DNA of 64,000 nt. Source: Entomobacter blattae. Its GTDB lineage: Bacteria; Pseudomonadota; Alphaproteobacteria; Acetobacterales; Acetobacteraceae. Every line of letters begins with the position of its first letter. Position 1 is the first letter of the stretch. The notes beneath the pieces were generated by a model, which saw only the letters and a program-made list of their open reading frames with translations, was not told the DNA's origin and ran no database searches. Location of the stretch: positions 1,715,001 to 1,779,000 of the forward strand of contig NZ_CP060244.1 in assembly GCF_014672835.1 (NCBI RefSeq), read 5' to 3'. This document shows, in pieces, positions 53,736-61,832 of this stretch. Both the position numbers and the translations under genes were made by a program.

Positions 53736-54686
53736 ATGGTAATGCAAAAGAATAGTAATAAATTATGGTTAATACTGGGTGCTTTTTTGGCATCGCCTGT
53801 TATTTGTCCAGCATTTGCCCAAAACTCTTCAGGAGGAGGGTCAGGGTGGTTTGTTCCTAAAAGTAGCCAGCCTTCACCTGCGGTATCCGCTCCGTCTCAT
53901 TCTGCTCCCCCTCACGCCCAGAATCGGAGCCGTGTAGTTCCTTCTCAAAGGAGTGCTCCTTTGTCAATTGCAAATACCCAAGGTGCAGCGCAGGAAAACC
54001 CAGATGGTCAACAGGGAGCTCCTCCCGTTCTTCCATTGCCGGTCGTTCCCACTCCAACACCTATCGCTAAAGGTGCTCCGCCACCTGCTCCAGTCATTGG
54101 GGCTATAAGCGTGCCTGAGGTTATGAAGCAATCTACAGCAGCTCTTCAGGCCGATAAAATTTTAAGTGCGCGCCGTGCAAAATTGATTCAGTTCTCGCGC
54201 CAGCAGCAGGCCGCTATGCGAAATGAAGAACAAAGTCTGCGCCAGCAAGCCCGTAAGATGACCTCTGCACAGCTTCAGGTTAGTGTAAGAAAGCTGCAGG
54301 AACGCGAAGCAAAGATTGATCAGGATCTGCGAAATCGTAATCGTATCATTCAGGAGGCAGCACAAGTCGCTTTTGGCCAGATCCAAAGAGAGTTAGAGTT
54401 AATTATCCGCCTTGTGGCAGAAAGCCATAGCATGAATGTTGTTTTGCATCGGGAGCAAACGGTTTTAAGCATTCGTGAATTGGATATTTCATCGGAAGTT
54501 GCTACAAAGTTAAATGCTACTCTTCCAAGCGTTTTTGTTCCTGATGAGAATGTGGATCCAGAGGTGCTTGCGAAATCTGGAGCAATGCCCACAACAGAGC
54601 ATCCGGAAAATGCTGTGGAGAAACCGGTAGCTGCTCCTGCTAAAAAAAGTGAGACCGCACCAAAAGCAGGTGATACCAAGAAATAG
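53736..54686 (+). CDS. OmpH/Skp-family periplasmic chaperone with long Pro-rich N-terminus
   Basis: Five bases after bamA. The signal peptide (hydrophobic core WLILGAFLASPVI, likely cut after FAQ) is followed by about 90 residues rich in Pro, Ser, Ala and Gln. Residues ~125-270 are the OmpH domain: a long coiled-coil of Arg/Gln/Glu-rich helices (RRAKLIQFSRQQQAAMRNEE, RKLQEREAKIDQDLRNR) returning to a short beta segment (HSMNVVLHREQTVLSI). The tail is rich in Pro/Ala/Lys. Skp holds unfolded outer-membrane proteins for BamA. At 316 residues it is much longer than typical Skp (about 160-200) because of the linker and tail. Confidence 0.85.
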   Translation: MVMQKNSNKLWLILGAFLASPVICPAFAQNSSGGGSGWFVPKSSQPSPAVSAPSHSAPPHAQNRSRVVPSQRSAPLSIANTQGAAQENPDGQQGAPPVLPLPVVPTPTPIAKGAPPPAPVIGAISVPEVMKQSTAALQADKILSARRAKLIQFSRQQQAAMRNEEQSLRQQARKMTSAQLQVSVRKLQEREAKIDQDLRNRNRIIQEAAQVAFGQIQRELELIIRLVAESHSMNVVLHREQTVLSIRELDISSEVATKLNATLPSVFVPDENVDPEVLAKSGAMPTTEHPENAVEKPVAAPAKKSETAPKAGDTKK

Positions 54687-54711
54687 TAAGGCTGTGGGGT
54701 AATCTACCAAT

Positions 54712-55785
54712 ATGCATGAAAATGAAGTTTCTATCCCTGGAGATGAACGTTTTTTTGTAAGGAAAGGCCCCTTTTCTCTTCAACAACTCGCAAAGGCCGC
54801 TTCTGCAGAAATTTATATTTCGGGGAAGTCTTGTGGGCATGAGGGCGGTGACCATTCTGCTGTGGTTATCACAGGTGTTGCACCCCTGCAGGTAGCAGGC
54901 CAAAGTGAAATTAGCTTTCTGGATAACAGACGGTATCTTTCCTTATTAAAATCTACAAAAGCAGGTGTTGTTATTGTTGCCCCTGCTTTTGTAGATCAGG
55001 TACCTGAAAGCTGTGTTGCGCTTGTGACAGAGCATCCCTATTTGGCATGGGCCAATGTGGCAGCGTTGTATTTCCCTTTTTCTCCTCCTAATCCAGGGAT
55101 TCATCCTACCGCAATTATTGCAGAAAGTGCCCATATTGGAAGTGGGGTTGAGATAGGGCCTTATGTGGTTATTGAAGACAATGTCAAGGTGGGAGATGGC
55201 TGTTTTGTGGGGTCTCATACCCTCATTGCCAAGGGTGTCAGTATTGGGAAAAACTGCCATATCGCCTCCCATGTCTCCATTAGCCATGCCATTATGGGTT
55301 GTGGGGTAAGGCTATATCCTGGAGTAAGAATAGGTCAGGATGGGTTTGGTTTTGCAGTCAGCCCTAATGGTTTTGTAAGCGTTCCACAAATTGGTAGGGT
55401 GATTATAGAAGATGGGGTGGAAATTGGCGCTAATACAACGATAGATAGGGGATCAGTGCAGGATACGGTTATTGGTGCGGGGAGTAGGATTGATAACCTT
55501 GTGCAGATTGGCCATAACGTTAAAATGGGTAAATGTTGTATTGTTGTTTCCCAAGCGGGTATTTCTGGCTCTACGGAATTAGAAGATTTTGTCACCATTG
55601 CAGCACAAGCGGGGTTGATAGGCCATATTAAGATTGGGAAGAAAGCCCGGATTGGTGCACAATGTGGGGTGATGTCAGATGTTGAGGCCGGTTCGGATGT
55701 TATTGGAAGTCCGGCCATGCCGTTTAGAGAATTTTTCCGAAATGTGGCAGCTTTGCGAAAATTGGCAAAAAAGCCAACAAACTAA
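54712..55785 (+). CDS. lpxD: UDP-3-O-acylglucosamine N-acyltransferase
   Basis: LpxD adds the second acyl chain in lipid A synthesis. The 357 residues comprise an N-terminal uridine-binding domain (ISFLDNRRYLSLLKSTKAG), a left-handed beta-helix built from hexapeptide repeats (IHPTAIIAESAHIGSGVEIG and onward), with the catalytic His region in IGHNVKMGKCCIV, and a C-terminal helix. DGFGFAVSPNGFVSVPQIGRV is a family hallmark. Located between ompH and fabZ as in other proteobacteria. Confidence 0.95.
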   Translation: MHENEVSIPGDERFFVRKGPFSLQQLAKAASAEIYISGKSCGHEGGDHSAVVITGVAPLQVAGQSEISFLDNRRYLSLLKSTKAGVVIVAPAFVDQVPESCVALVTEHPYLAWANVAALYFPFSPPNPGIHPTAIIAESAHIGSGVEIGPYVVIEDNVKVGDGCFVGSHTLIAKGVSIGKNCHIASHVSISHAIMGCGVRLYPGVRIGQDGFGFAVSPNGFVSVPQIGRVIIEDGVEIGANTTIDRGSVQDTVIGAGSRIDNLVQIGHNVKMGKCCIVVSQAGISGSTELEDFVTIAAQAGLIGHIKIGKKARIGAQCGVMSDVEAGSDVIGSPAMPFREFFRNVAALRKLAKKPTN

Positions 55786-55845
55786 TAAAGACTGCCTTGA
55801 ATTTTTGGAAACAATATGAGTAATTGGTTTTTTATTTAATTCATA

Positions 55846-56343
55846 GTGAAATGGCTGGTGACAGTGGAGAATACAGCTGACGACAAATTTGCAGAGGGTC
55901 ATTGCATAGAGTTGCTGGATATTGAAAACATCATGCAATCAATTCCGCACCGATATCCTTTTCTCTTAATAGATAAAATGGTGGAGGTCTATTTAGGGCA
56001 GTCTGCTATTGGTATTAAGAATGTATCGGTTAACGAACCCTGTTTTCAGGGGCATTTTCCTGGAAAACCAGTGATGCCGGGAGTGCTGATTATAGAAGCC
56101 ATGGCACAAACGGCTGCCGTTTTGGTGGTAAGAACCCTGGGCGCAGAGTTCGAAGGGAAGATTGTCTACTTTATGACGGTAGAAAATGCCAAATTTCGTA
56201 AGCCTGTCGTCCCAGGAGATCAGATGCGCATCCATGTGGAAAAAGAGCGTAACCGTGGGAATGTTTGGAAGTTCAAGGGGGTGGCTCAGGTGGATGGTAA
56301 TGCCGTTGCCGAGGCTGTTTTTAGCGCTATGATTATGGGTTAG
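55846..56343 (+). CDS. fabZ: (3R)-hydroxyacyl-ACP dehydratase FabZ
   Basis: FabZ dehydrates 3-hydroxyacyl-ACP in fatty acid elongation and competes with LpxA for the same substrate. The hot-dog motif [13 protein letters not shown] is followed by the catalytic [20 protein letters not shown], containing His and Glu. The start is unclear: the reported GTG at 55846 has no ribosome site; GTGs at 55858 and 55864 and an ATG at 55933 (just before the first motif) are also in frame. Usual FabZ is about 150 residues, so 55864 fits well. Confidence 0.94.
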   Translation: MKWLVTVENTADDKFAEGHCIELLDIENIMQSIPHRYPFLLIDKMVEVYLGQSAIGIKNVSVNEPCFQGHFPGKPVMPGVLIIEAMAQTAAVLVVRTLGAEFEGKIVYFMTVENAKFRKPVVPGDQMRIHVEKERNRGNVWKFKGVAQVDGNAVAEAVFSAMIMG

Positions 56344-56385
56344 TTTGTGTAGAAAAAACCAACGCTGATGGTGGGGTTAAAGTAG

Positions 56386-56402
56386 CCTCTGCAGTTCAGA
56401 GG
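56386..56402 (+). other. Small hairpin between fabZ and lpxA
   Basis: CCTCTG (56386-56391) pairs with CAGAGG (56397-56402) around a 5-nt loop, in a 110-bp gap inside the lipid A operon. No T-run follows. Confidence 0.35.
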
Positions 56403-56453
56403 GTTAAAAGATTCTAAAAAATACAGTGTTAGCCAGTTAGGTAGTAAAATAAA

Positions 56454-57296
56454 ATGGCGCGTGAGATTCATCCTTCATCAATTGTTTCTTCTAAGGCACA
56501 GATAGAGGATGATGTTTATATCGGCCCGTGGTGTTCTGTTGGGCCAAATGTAAGAATAAAGCAAGGGGCCCGCCTTATTCAAAATGTTGTGGTTGATGGT
56601 CATACTCAAATTGGCCGGAACACAGTGTTTTATCCCTTTACGACCGTTGGGCTTGAACCGCAGGATTTGAAGTATAAGGGAGAACCTACCCAGTGTATTA
56701 TTGGAGATGACACAGTGGTGCGGGAGAATGTTACTATTCACCGGGGGACAGCAACCGGTCATGGCCAAACCTCTGTAGGGAATAACTGTTTAATCATGGC
56801 CAATGCCCATATTGCCCATGATTGTCTATTAGGTGATCGGATCATTATTGTTAATAATGTGGTCATGGGGGGGCATGTTCATATTGATCATGATGCGAGG
56901 GTGATGGGGGCTGCTGCCCTTCATCAATTTGTAAGAATTGGTCGGGGGGCACTCATTGGGGGTGTTTGTGGAGTGGAGGCCGACGTTATTCCTTATGGGA
57001 GTGTGTTGGGGAACAGGGCCCGACTTGTTGGCTTACATTGGGTATGGTTGAAGCGCAATGGTGTGAGCTCTGCAGAAATTCATCGCATGCGGCAAGCTTT
57101 TCGGCTTTTATTTCCAAGAATTGAAAAAAAGAACCAGGATGTTTTTGAGAAAAGGTTGGAACAGGTTAAAAATCTTTATTCCTCTGAGCCCAAAATTAAC
57201 GAAATTATCGAGTTTATTCAGGCGCCGAGTAAACGAGGTCTGGTTCGTATTGCAAAAAGGGTAGATTTTTCTTCAGAAATTGAAGGCGCTGTATAA
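56454..57296 (+). CDS. lpxA: UDP-GlcNAc acyltransferase
   Basis: LpxA starts lipid A synthesis by transferring a 3-hydroxyacyl chain to UDP-GlcNAc. The 280 residues are a left-handed beta-helix of hexapeptide repeats (IHPSSIVSSKAQIEDDVYIG) with the catalytic His in NANAHIAHDCLLGD-type segment (MANAHIAHDCLLGD) and GGHVHIDHDARVMG, then the C-terminal helical part beginning WVWLKRNGVSSAEIHRM. Slightly longer than the E. coli enzyme (262), as in many alphaproteobacteria. Confidence 0.96.
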   Translation: MAREIHPSSIVSSKAQIEDDVYIGPWCSVGPNVRIKQGARLIQNVVVDGHTQIGRNTVFYPFTTVGLEPQDLKYKGEPTQCIIGDDTVVRENVTIHRGTATGHGQTSVGNNCLIMANAHIAHDCLLGDRIIIVNNVVMGGHVHIDHDARVMGAAALHQFVRIGRGALIGGVCGVEADVIPYGSVLGNRARLVGLHWVWLKRNGVSSAEIHRMRQAFRLLFPRIEKKNQDVFEKRLEQVKNLYSSEPKINEIIEFIQAPSKRGLVRIAKRVDFSSEIEGAV

Positions 57297-57306
57297 TTCT
57301 TGGCCC

Positions 57307-57334
57307 AGAATAATCCATTAAGAATAATCCATTA
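57307..57334. repeat. Perfect tandem 14-bp duplication before lpxI
   Basis: AGAATAATCCATTA occurs twice in direct succession (57307-57320, 57321-57334) just before the lpxI start codon at 57337. The ribosome-binding region of lpxI therefore consists of this repeat and has no good Shine-Dalgarno. Confidence 0.9.
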
Positions 57335-57336
57335 AT

Positions 57337-58185
57337 ATGAATACCCCATTAAATAGAATGTCCTTCCATAATAGCGCTGTAGGAATTCTTGCCGGTGGAG
57401 GAGTGCTGCCAGGACAGGTTGCTCAGAAGATTATCGCTCAAGGGCGGTCTGTTTTTATTATAGCCTTTGAAGGGTTTGCTGAAGAGGCTGTTATAAGGCC
57501 TTTTCCTCATGCGTATGTCAGGCTTGGGGCTGCAGGACAGCTTCTCTCTTTATTACGTCAAAACCACTGCCAGGATATTGTATTGATTGGCCCTGTGAGG
57601 CGCCCTTCTTTATTGGATTTACGCCCAGATAAGGAAGGGGCAAAAATCCTGGCGCGTTTGGGAAAGGCTTTTTTCCGTGGAGACGATGGATTATTAGCTG
57701 CATTGGTTAATATCCTTGCAGAAGAAGGTTTCCATGTGAGAGGAGCTCATGAGTTTCTCCATGAGTCCGTTGGCCGTTTAGGGGTTATGGGTAAGATTGT
57801 TCCTGATGAAGTTGCCCTGCATGATATTGAATTGGGTATAAAGGTTATTCATGCGTTAGGTAAGCTGGATATCGGGCAAGCCTGCGTGGTTCAGTCTGGT
57901 GTGGTTTTGGCTGTTGAGGCCATGGAGGGAACAGATAAAATGATTATACGAGCTGGTGAATGTCGTCAGCCAAGGCCAGGGGGTGTTTTGGTTAAATTGG
58001 CCAAGCCTGGGCAAGAGCGAAGAGCTGATATGCCGACTATTGGTCCACGAACCATCGACAATGTGGTGAAGGCAGGTTTGCGAGGGGTGGGTTTTGAACC
58101 AGGTAGTACTCTTTTTACTGATATGCAGGCTTGTATCGACCTCGCCGATCAACAAAATATATTCTTATATGGTATAGACTTGTAA
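57337..58185 (+). CDS. lpxI: UDP-2,3-diacylglucosamine diphosphatase LpxI
   Basis: LpxI cleaves UDP-2,3-diacylglucosamine to lipid X, replacing LpxH in alphaproteobacteria. The 282-residue protein (DUF1009 family) shows VGILAGGGVLPGQVA, LGAAGQLLSLLRQN with IVLIGPVRRPSLLDLRPD, and the C-terminal domain with IGQACVVQSGVVLAVEAMEGT, KLAKPGQERRADMPTIGPRT and NVVKAGLRGVGFEPG. lpxB usually follows; it is not here. Confidence 0.94.
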   Translation: MNTPLNRMSFHNSAVGILAGGGVLPGQVAQKIIAQGRSVFIIAFEGFAEEAVIRPFPHAYVRLGAAGQLLSLLRQNHCQDIVLIGPVRRPSLLDLRPDKEGAKILARLGKAFFRGDDGLLAALVNILAEEGFHVRGAHEFLHESVGRLGVMGKIVPDEVALHDIELGIKVIHALGKLDIGQACVVQSGVVLAVEAMEGTDKMIIRAGECRQPRPGGVLVKLAKPGQERRADMPTIGPRTIDNVVKAGLRGVGFEPGSTLFTDMQACIDLADQQNIFLYGIDL

Positions 58186-58225
58186 GAACGTGAAAAGAAT
58201 TAACCCAGAATAGAGTGAGAATAAA

Positions 58226-58615
58226 ATGGCATCTTATTTACATACAATGATTCGTGTCAGTAATCTGGAGAAAAGCTTAGAATTTTACAAAGCTCTAGGT
58301 ATGAAGGAAATACGCAGAAAAGAGGTGCCGGCGGGGAAATATACCCTCGTTTACGTGGGGTTTGCAGATAATGCCCATGGTCAAGCTGAAGTTGAGCTGA
58401 CCTATAACTGGGGGCAGGACGATGGGTATGAGTTGGGAACCGGCTTTGGGCATCTGGCTGTGGGGGTAGACGATATTCATGCCTCAGTAGAGCGTATTCG
58501 TTCAGCCGGTTTTAAGGTCACTCGTGAACCAGGGCCAGTCAAATTTGGTACCACAATGATTGCCTTTGTAGAAGATCCCGATGGCTATAAGGTGGAGGTT
58601 ATTCAGCCTGACTAG
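58226..58615 (+). CDS. gloA: Lactoylglutathione lyase (glyoxalase I)
   Basis: A 129-residue single-module glyoxalase I that turns the methylglyoxal-glutathione adduct into lactoylglutathione. The metal ligands fall in HTMIRV (His6), VELTYNWG (Glu), GFGHLAVGVDD (His) and YKVEVIQ (Glu). The lengths of both beta-alpha-beta-beta-beta units fit the Ni/Co-type enzyme. It lies at the position after lpxI where lpxB is often found. Confidence 0.93.
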   Translation: MASYLHTMIRVSNLEKSLEFYKALGMKEIRRKEVPAGKYTLVYVGFADNAHGQAEVELTYNWGQDDGYELGTGFGHLAVGVDDIHASVERIRSAGFKVTREPGPVKFGTTMIAFVEDPDGYKVEVIQPD

Positions 58616-58673
58616 AGAATTCTGGCGGAAAACAAAACCTGTGAACAAGTGTACAATATGCCTGGTGGCGGGT

Positions 58674-58883
58674 TTACAGGGTATTAAGCCGCTTTGTTAC
58701 CTTTTCAATAGAGGTAATAATGATTTGGGCCGATTTTTGGATGTCTGGATCTTTACTCAAGGCCAATTTATCAGCCATGAGAAGGGCAGGGGTAAGAAGT
58801 CCCTTTACATCATGACGGATGCTGGAAAGAAGCGTGTTTTGACTTTCTGTGGGGTTCGGGAAAGAGTGAGGAGATTTATTCAT
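58674..58883 (-). CDS. Small protein resembling a histidine-kinase dimerisation helix
   Basis: A 69-residue minus-strand frame convergent with gloA. After a Pro/Ser/Asn-rich start it reads SSIRHDVKGLLTPALLMADK, then KDPDIQKSAQIIITSIEKVTKRL. The pattern RHDVKGLLTPALL looks like the H-box of histidine kinases (RHDLR-x-LLT-x), with a second helix behind it, but there is no ATPase domain. Similar short proteins occur in Acetobacteraceae as far as I recall, but I cannot confirm it here. The conserved-looking amphipathic pattern makes it more plausible than the antisense frames over it. It could be an adaptor or a decayed kinase. Confidence 0.5.
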   Translation of the reverse strand: MNKSPHSFPNPTESQNTLLSSIRHDVKGLLTPALLMADKLALSKDPDIQKSAQIIITSIEKVTKRLNTL

Positions 58884-59238
58884 AGGTAAGAAAACTTCTT
58901 GAGAATGGAAGGGGATGAATATTGAAAAAGAAAGCCCAAAGAAAGCCCAGTAAAAGAAAGCTCAGTATAATATTTGTATTTATTGTTTTTATGACCTAGC
59001 CTTTAATGGTTTTAACGCATTTACTGAGAAATAAATAGAGAGATAATAAACAGCTATTTAAAAATTTATTTTTCAAAGAGCAGCCTCTTAGTGAGGACTA
59101 GCTTATTGGGATTAACTCAGAAGAATGAGTTGACCTTTTATAGGGAGATGAGTATAACCCAAAACAAAGAGAAAGGGGCTTGCCAAAGTCTCATAAGCCT
59201 TGTTGAAATAATTAACGGTTTTACTGGAGAATATAGTT
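58884..59238. other. AT-rich intergenic region upstream of rpmH
   Basis: It contains three imperfect copies of AAAGAAAGCCCAG (about 58926-58965), a hairpin AACTCA/TGAGTT (59114-59131) and the rpmH promoter. No intact gene is seen; a plus-strand frame from 59091 overlaps rpmH in another frame and is not credible. No dnaA gene or DnaA-box cluster is visible, so there is no support for an origin here. Confidence 0.5.
59130..59158 (+). promoter_or_regulatory. Sigma-70-type promoter of the rpmH operon
   Basis: -35 TTGACC (59130-59135), a 17-bp spacer, and -10 TATAAC (59153-59158). This is the best -35/-10 match I found in the window. It would start transcription near 59165, giving a leader of about 75 bases before rpmH. 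The -35 box overlaps the right arm of an AACTCA/TGAGTT hairpin. Confidence 0.65.
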
Positions 59239-59373
59239 ATGAAGCGTACCTATCAGCCATCAAAACTGGTTCGTAAGCGTCGTCATGGTTTTCGTACTCG
59301 TATGGCTACAGTGGGGGGCAGGCGTGTTCTGTCTAACCGTCGTGCCAAAGGGCGTAAGCGTTTATCTGCTTAA
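59239..59373 (+). CDS. rpmH: Ribosomal protein bL34
   Basis: A 44-residue frame starting [20 protein letters not shown] and continuing through [20 protein letters not shown] is an exact fit to bL34 of the large ribosomal subunit. The ATG follows ACTGGAGA. It leads the conserved rpmH-rnpA-yidD-yidC unit; rnpA starts 24 bases after its stop. Confidence 0.97.
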   Translation: MKRTYQPSKLVRKRRHGFRTRMATVGGRRVLSNRRAKGRKRLSA

Positions 59374-59397
59374 TATACAGGCCAGGATCTCTTGCCC

Positions 59398-59772
59398 ATG
59401 CCTGCAGAACCTGGAATAGACGGGGCTGTTTCTGGTTTTCCAGAGCATCTTAAAGAGCGTAAAGATTTTTTAAAGGTTGCCGCCGCCGGAAAGAAAATCT
59501 CTCGTCCTGGTTTGGTGCTTCAGGCTCTTGAAAAGCGTGAGAGTTCTCAAATACGTGTTGGTTTTACTGTAACCAAAAAAATTGGGAAAGCCGTTATTCG
59601 CAACCGTGTTAAAAGGCGTTTAAGGGCTGTTGTTAGAGATATTCTGGCTCAACAAGCAATTTGTGGCGGTGATTTGGTACTGATCGGCCGGGCAGCAACC
59701 CGATTACGGCCCTATAATGATTTGCGGCATGATTTTCTACAGGCCCTTAAAAAAGCCGGAATGGCCCAATGA
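59398..59772 (+). CDS. rnpA: Ribonuclease P protein component
   Basis: RnpA helps the RNase P RNA cut 5' leaders from tRNA precursors. From the ATG at 59398 it has 124 residues; a TTG two codons earlier is also possible. The core FTVTKKIGKAVIRNRVKRRLRAVVR is the RNR signature (split here: KKIGKAVIRNRVKRRLR). The C-terminal half GGDLVLIGRAAT is typical. The first ~25 residues (PAEPGIDGAVSG) are an unusual extension. Its stop overlaps the yidD start (ATGA). Confidence 0.94.
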   Translation: MPAEPGIDGAVSGFPEHLKERKDFLKVAAAGKKISRPGLVLQALEKRESSQIRVGFTVTKKIGKAVIRNRVKRRLRAVVRDILAQQAICGGDLVLIGRAATRLRPYNDLRHDFLQALKKAGMAQ

Positions 59773-60023
59773 GAGTTTTCTCTCTTGCGGCAATCATTTT
59801 AATAAAGGGTTACCAATGGCTTCTAAGCCCCATTTTGGGAAATAATTGCCGTTTTTCACCGACATGTAGTGAATATAGTTTGCAATGTATAAAAATCCAT
59901 GGTGTCGGTAAAGGATGTGTATTATCTTTTCTACGTATTCTAAAATGTAATCCGTGGCATAAAGGGGGTATTGATCCAGTTCCTCCCAAGGGGCAAAAAA
60001 TATTTCCCCGTTGCCATTTCTAG
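59769..60023 (+). CDS. yidD: Membrane protein insertion efficiency factor YidD
   Basis: An 84-residue protein with an amphipathic N-terminal helix and the family block LLSPILGNNCRFSPTCSEYS, followed by CIKIHGVGKG and a CNPWHKGGIDPVP end. It assists YidC in inserting proteins into the inner membrane. The ATG overlaps the rnpA stop; yidC follows after 24 bases. Confidence 0.95.
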   Translation: MRVFSLAAIILIKGYQWLLSPILGNNCRFSPTCSEYSLQCIKIHGVGKGCVLSFLRILKCNPWHKGGIDPVPPKGQKIFPRCHF

Positions 60024-60047
60024 TAATTTTTTATCTGGTTGTTATTG

Positions 60048-61808
60048 ATGGAAATCAAGCGTCTTTTTGTAGCCATTATTCTTTCAGCCCTGCTTTTATT
60101 TGGGTTTGAATATTTTATTCCGTCCCAAACACAAAAAAATGTCCAAAAAGACATAGCACAAACCAGTAAAAATATTCCGGCAGGGTTTAATCAGGCTGCA
60201 GTCAATAAGGCGCCTATGGCTGGTTTAAGTAGCCAGCCAGTTTCTACCCCGTCTCCTGAAAGTGAAAGCCGTATCCCCATTGAAGGGGACAGGGTTAAAG
60301 GAACGATTGACCTTAGAGGCGCAAAACTTGATGATCTGCTGCTAACCGATTATCACGAAACAGTCAAAGACAATAGCCCGTTGGTACGGGTTCTTTCTTC
60401 CTTTCACGGTAAACAGCCTAATTATGTAGAAATCGGGTGGGTTCGTGGGGCGGGTGATACGACTAAACTGCCCGATGAGCATACCTTATGGAAGACCTCA
60501 GGCACTAAGCTAACCCCTACGACACCCCTCATTCTAACATGGGATAATGGGGAGGGTGTGGAGTTTGAAATCAAGCTTCTCCTCGATCATAATTTTATGT
60601 TTACCGTTAACCAAACAGTTAAAAATACCACGGCCAAGCCTATAACCTTATTTCCCTATTCCCGAGTTAGTCGTGGCTATACACCGGTGGAAACCGGAGG
60701 ATATCTTGTTCATGAAGGGCCGGTTGGCGTGATTGATGGCCGCTTGCAAGAAGAATCCTATAAAAACCTTCGCAAAAATGCGACACCACCTACCAATATC
60801 GCTTGGAACAAGCAGGCGATGGGAGGCTGGTCTGGCATTACAGATAAATATTGGCTGACGGCTGTTATTCCTTACCAGAAAGATCGGGTGACCACAATTT
60901 ACGGGTATGTTCCCAATGAGGGGGCTGGAACCTATAAGGTTGGTTATACTTACCAAGCCCCTGTTACGGTTTCAGCAGGTGGTAGTGAACAAACGAAGAG
61001 TTATGTGTTCTCTGGTGCAAAGGAAGTGCATCTTCTGGAATCTTATGAGAAAAGCCTCAATATTCCCAGCTTCTGGAAAGCTGTAGATTTTGGTTGGTTT
61101 GCTTTTATGACCCGGCCAATTTTCTTTGTATTGGATTGGCTCAATACGGTATTAGGGAATTTTGGTTTAGCCCTGATGGCTTTTACCTTGATTGTTAAAG
61201 CAATATTTTATCCTCTAGCTTCTAAACAGTATCATTCTATGGGCCGGATGAAAGATCTTCAGCCCAAGATGAAAAGCATACGCGAGCGTTTCAAGGATGA
61301 TCCGACAGCTATGAACCGCGAAGTGATGATGCTTTATAAAAAGGAAGGCGTTAATCCTGCTTCGGGGTGTTTGCCTATGCTGGTGCAAATTCCTGTGTTC
61401 TGGTCTCTTTATAAAGATCTGTATGTGACGATTGAAATGCGCCATGCCCCATTTTTTGGGTGGATACGCGACCTTTCCGCACCAGACCCTACGAACGTCT
61501 TTAATCTTTTTGGGCTTATACCGTGGGATCCTACAACAATTTCTCCTATGTTACATCTGGGTGTATGGGGAATTTTGTTTGGAATTACCATGTTTTTTCA
61601 GCAAAAACTCAACCCTGCTCCTGTTGATCCCGTTCAACAGCGTATGTTTCAGATTATGCCTTTAGTCTTTACGTTTATTCTGGCCAGCCAACCTGCTGGT
61701 TTGGTGATTTATTATTGCTGGAATAACTTTTTAAGCATCCTTCAGCAGAAGCTGATTATGCATAGGAGCACAAAACGTAAAGGCCTGGTAACAACAGAGA
61801 AAAACTGA
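60048..61808 (+). CDS. yidC: Membrane protein insertase YidC
   Basis: A 586-residue insertase of the inner membrane. The ATG at 60048 starts MEIKRLFVAIILSALLLFGF, the first membrane segment. A large periplasmic beta domain follows (about 75-340), then the conserved 60KD_IMP core of four to five segments with LNTVLGNFGLALMAFTLIVK, the loop MGRMKDLQPKMKSIRERF, GCLPMLVQIPVFWSLYK and LPAGLVIYYCWNN-type end (QPAGLVIYYCWNNFLSI). A TTG three codons earlier is less likely. Confidence 0.96.
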   Translation: MEIKRLFVAIILSALLLFGFEYFIPSQTQKNVQKDIAQTSKNIPAGFNQAAVNKAPMAGLSSQPVSTPSPESESRIPIEGDRVKGTIDLRGAKLDDLLLTDYHETVKDNSPLVRVLSSFHGKQPNYVEIGWVRGAGDTTKLPDEHTLWKTSGTKLTPTTPLILTWDNGEGVEFEIKLLLDHNFMFTVNQTVKNTTAKPITLFPYSRVSRGYTPVETGGYLVHEGPVGVIDGRLQEESYKNLRKNATPPTNIAWNKQAMGGWSGITDKYWLTAVIPYQKDRVTTIYGYVPNEGAGTYKVGYTYQAPVTVSAGGSEQTKSYVFSGAKEVHLLESYEKSLNIPSFWKAVDFGWFAFMTRPIFFVLDWLNTVLGNFGLALMAFTLIVKAIFYPLASKQYHSMGRMKDLQPKMKSIRERFKDDPTAMNREVMMLYKKEGVNPASGCLPMLVQIPVFWSLYKDLYVTIEMRHAPFFGWIRDLSAPDPTNVFNLFGLIPWDPTTISPMLHLGVWGILFGITMFFQQKLNPAPVDPVQQRMFQIMPLVFTFILASQPAGLVIYYCWNNFLSILQQKLIMHRSTKRKGLVTTEKN

Positions 61809-61832
61809 GTTTTTAGCTTTTAAGGGTTCTTT

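Noticed and set aside
58581-58889. 102-codon plus-strand frame overlapping the gloA end
   Set aside because: Starts inside gloA in another frame and lies opposite the more protein-like 69-residue minus-strand frame.
59091-59276. 61-codon plus-strand frame
   Set aside because: Spans the rpmH promoter and overlaps rpmH out of frame.
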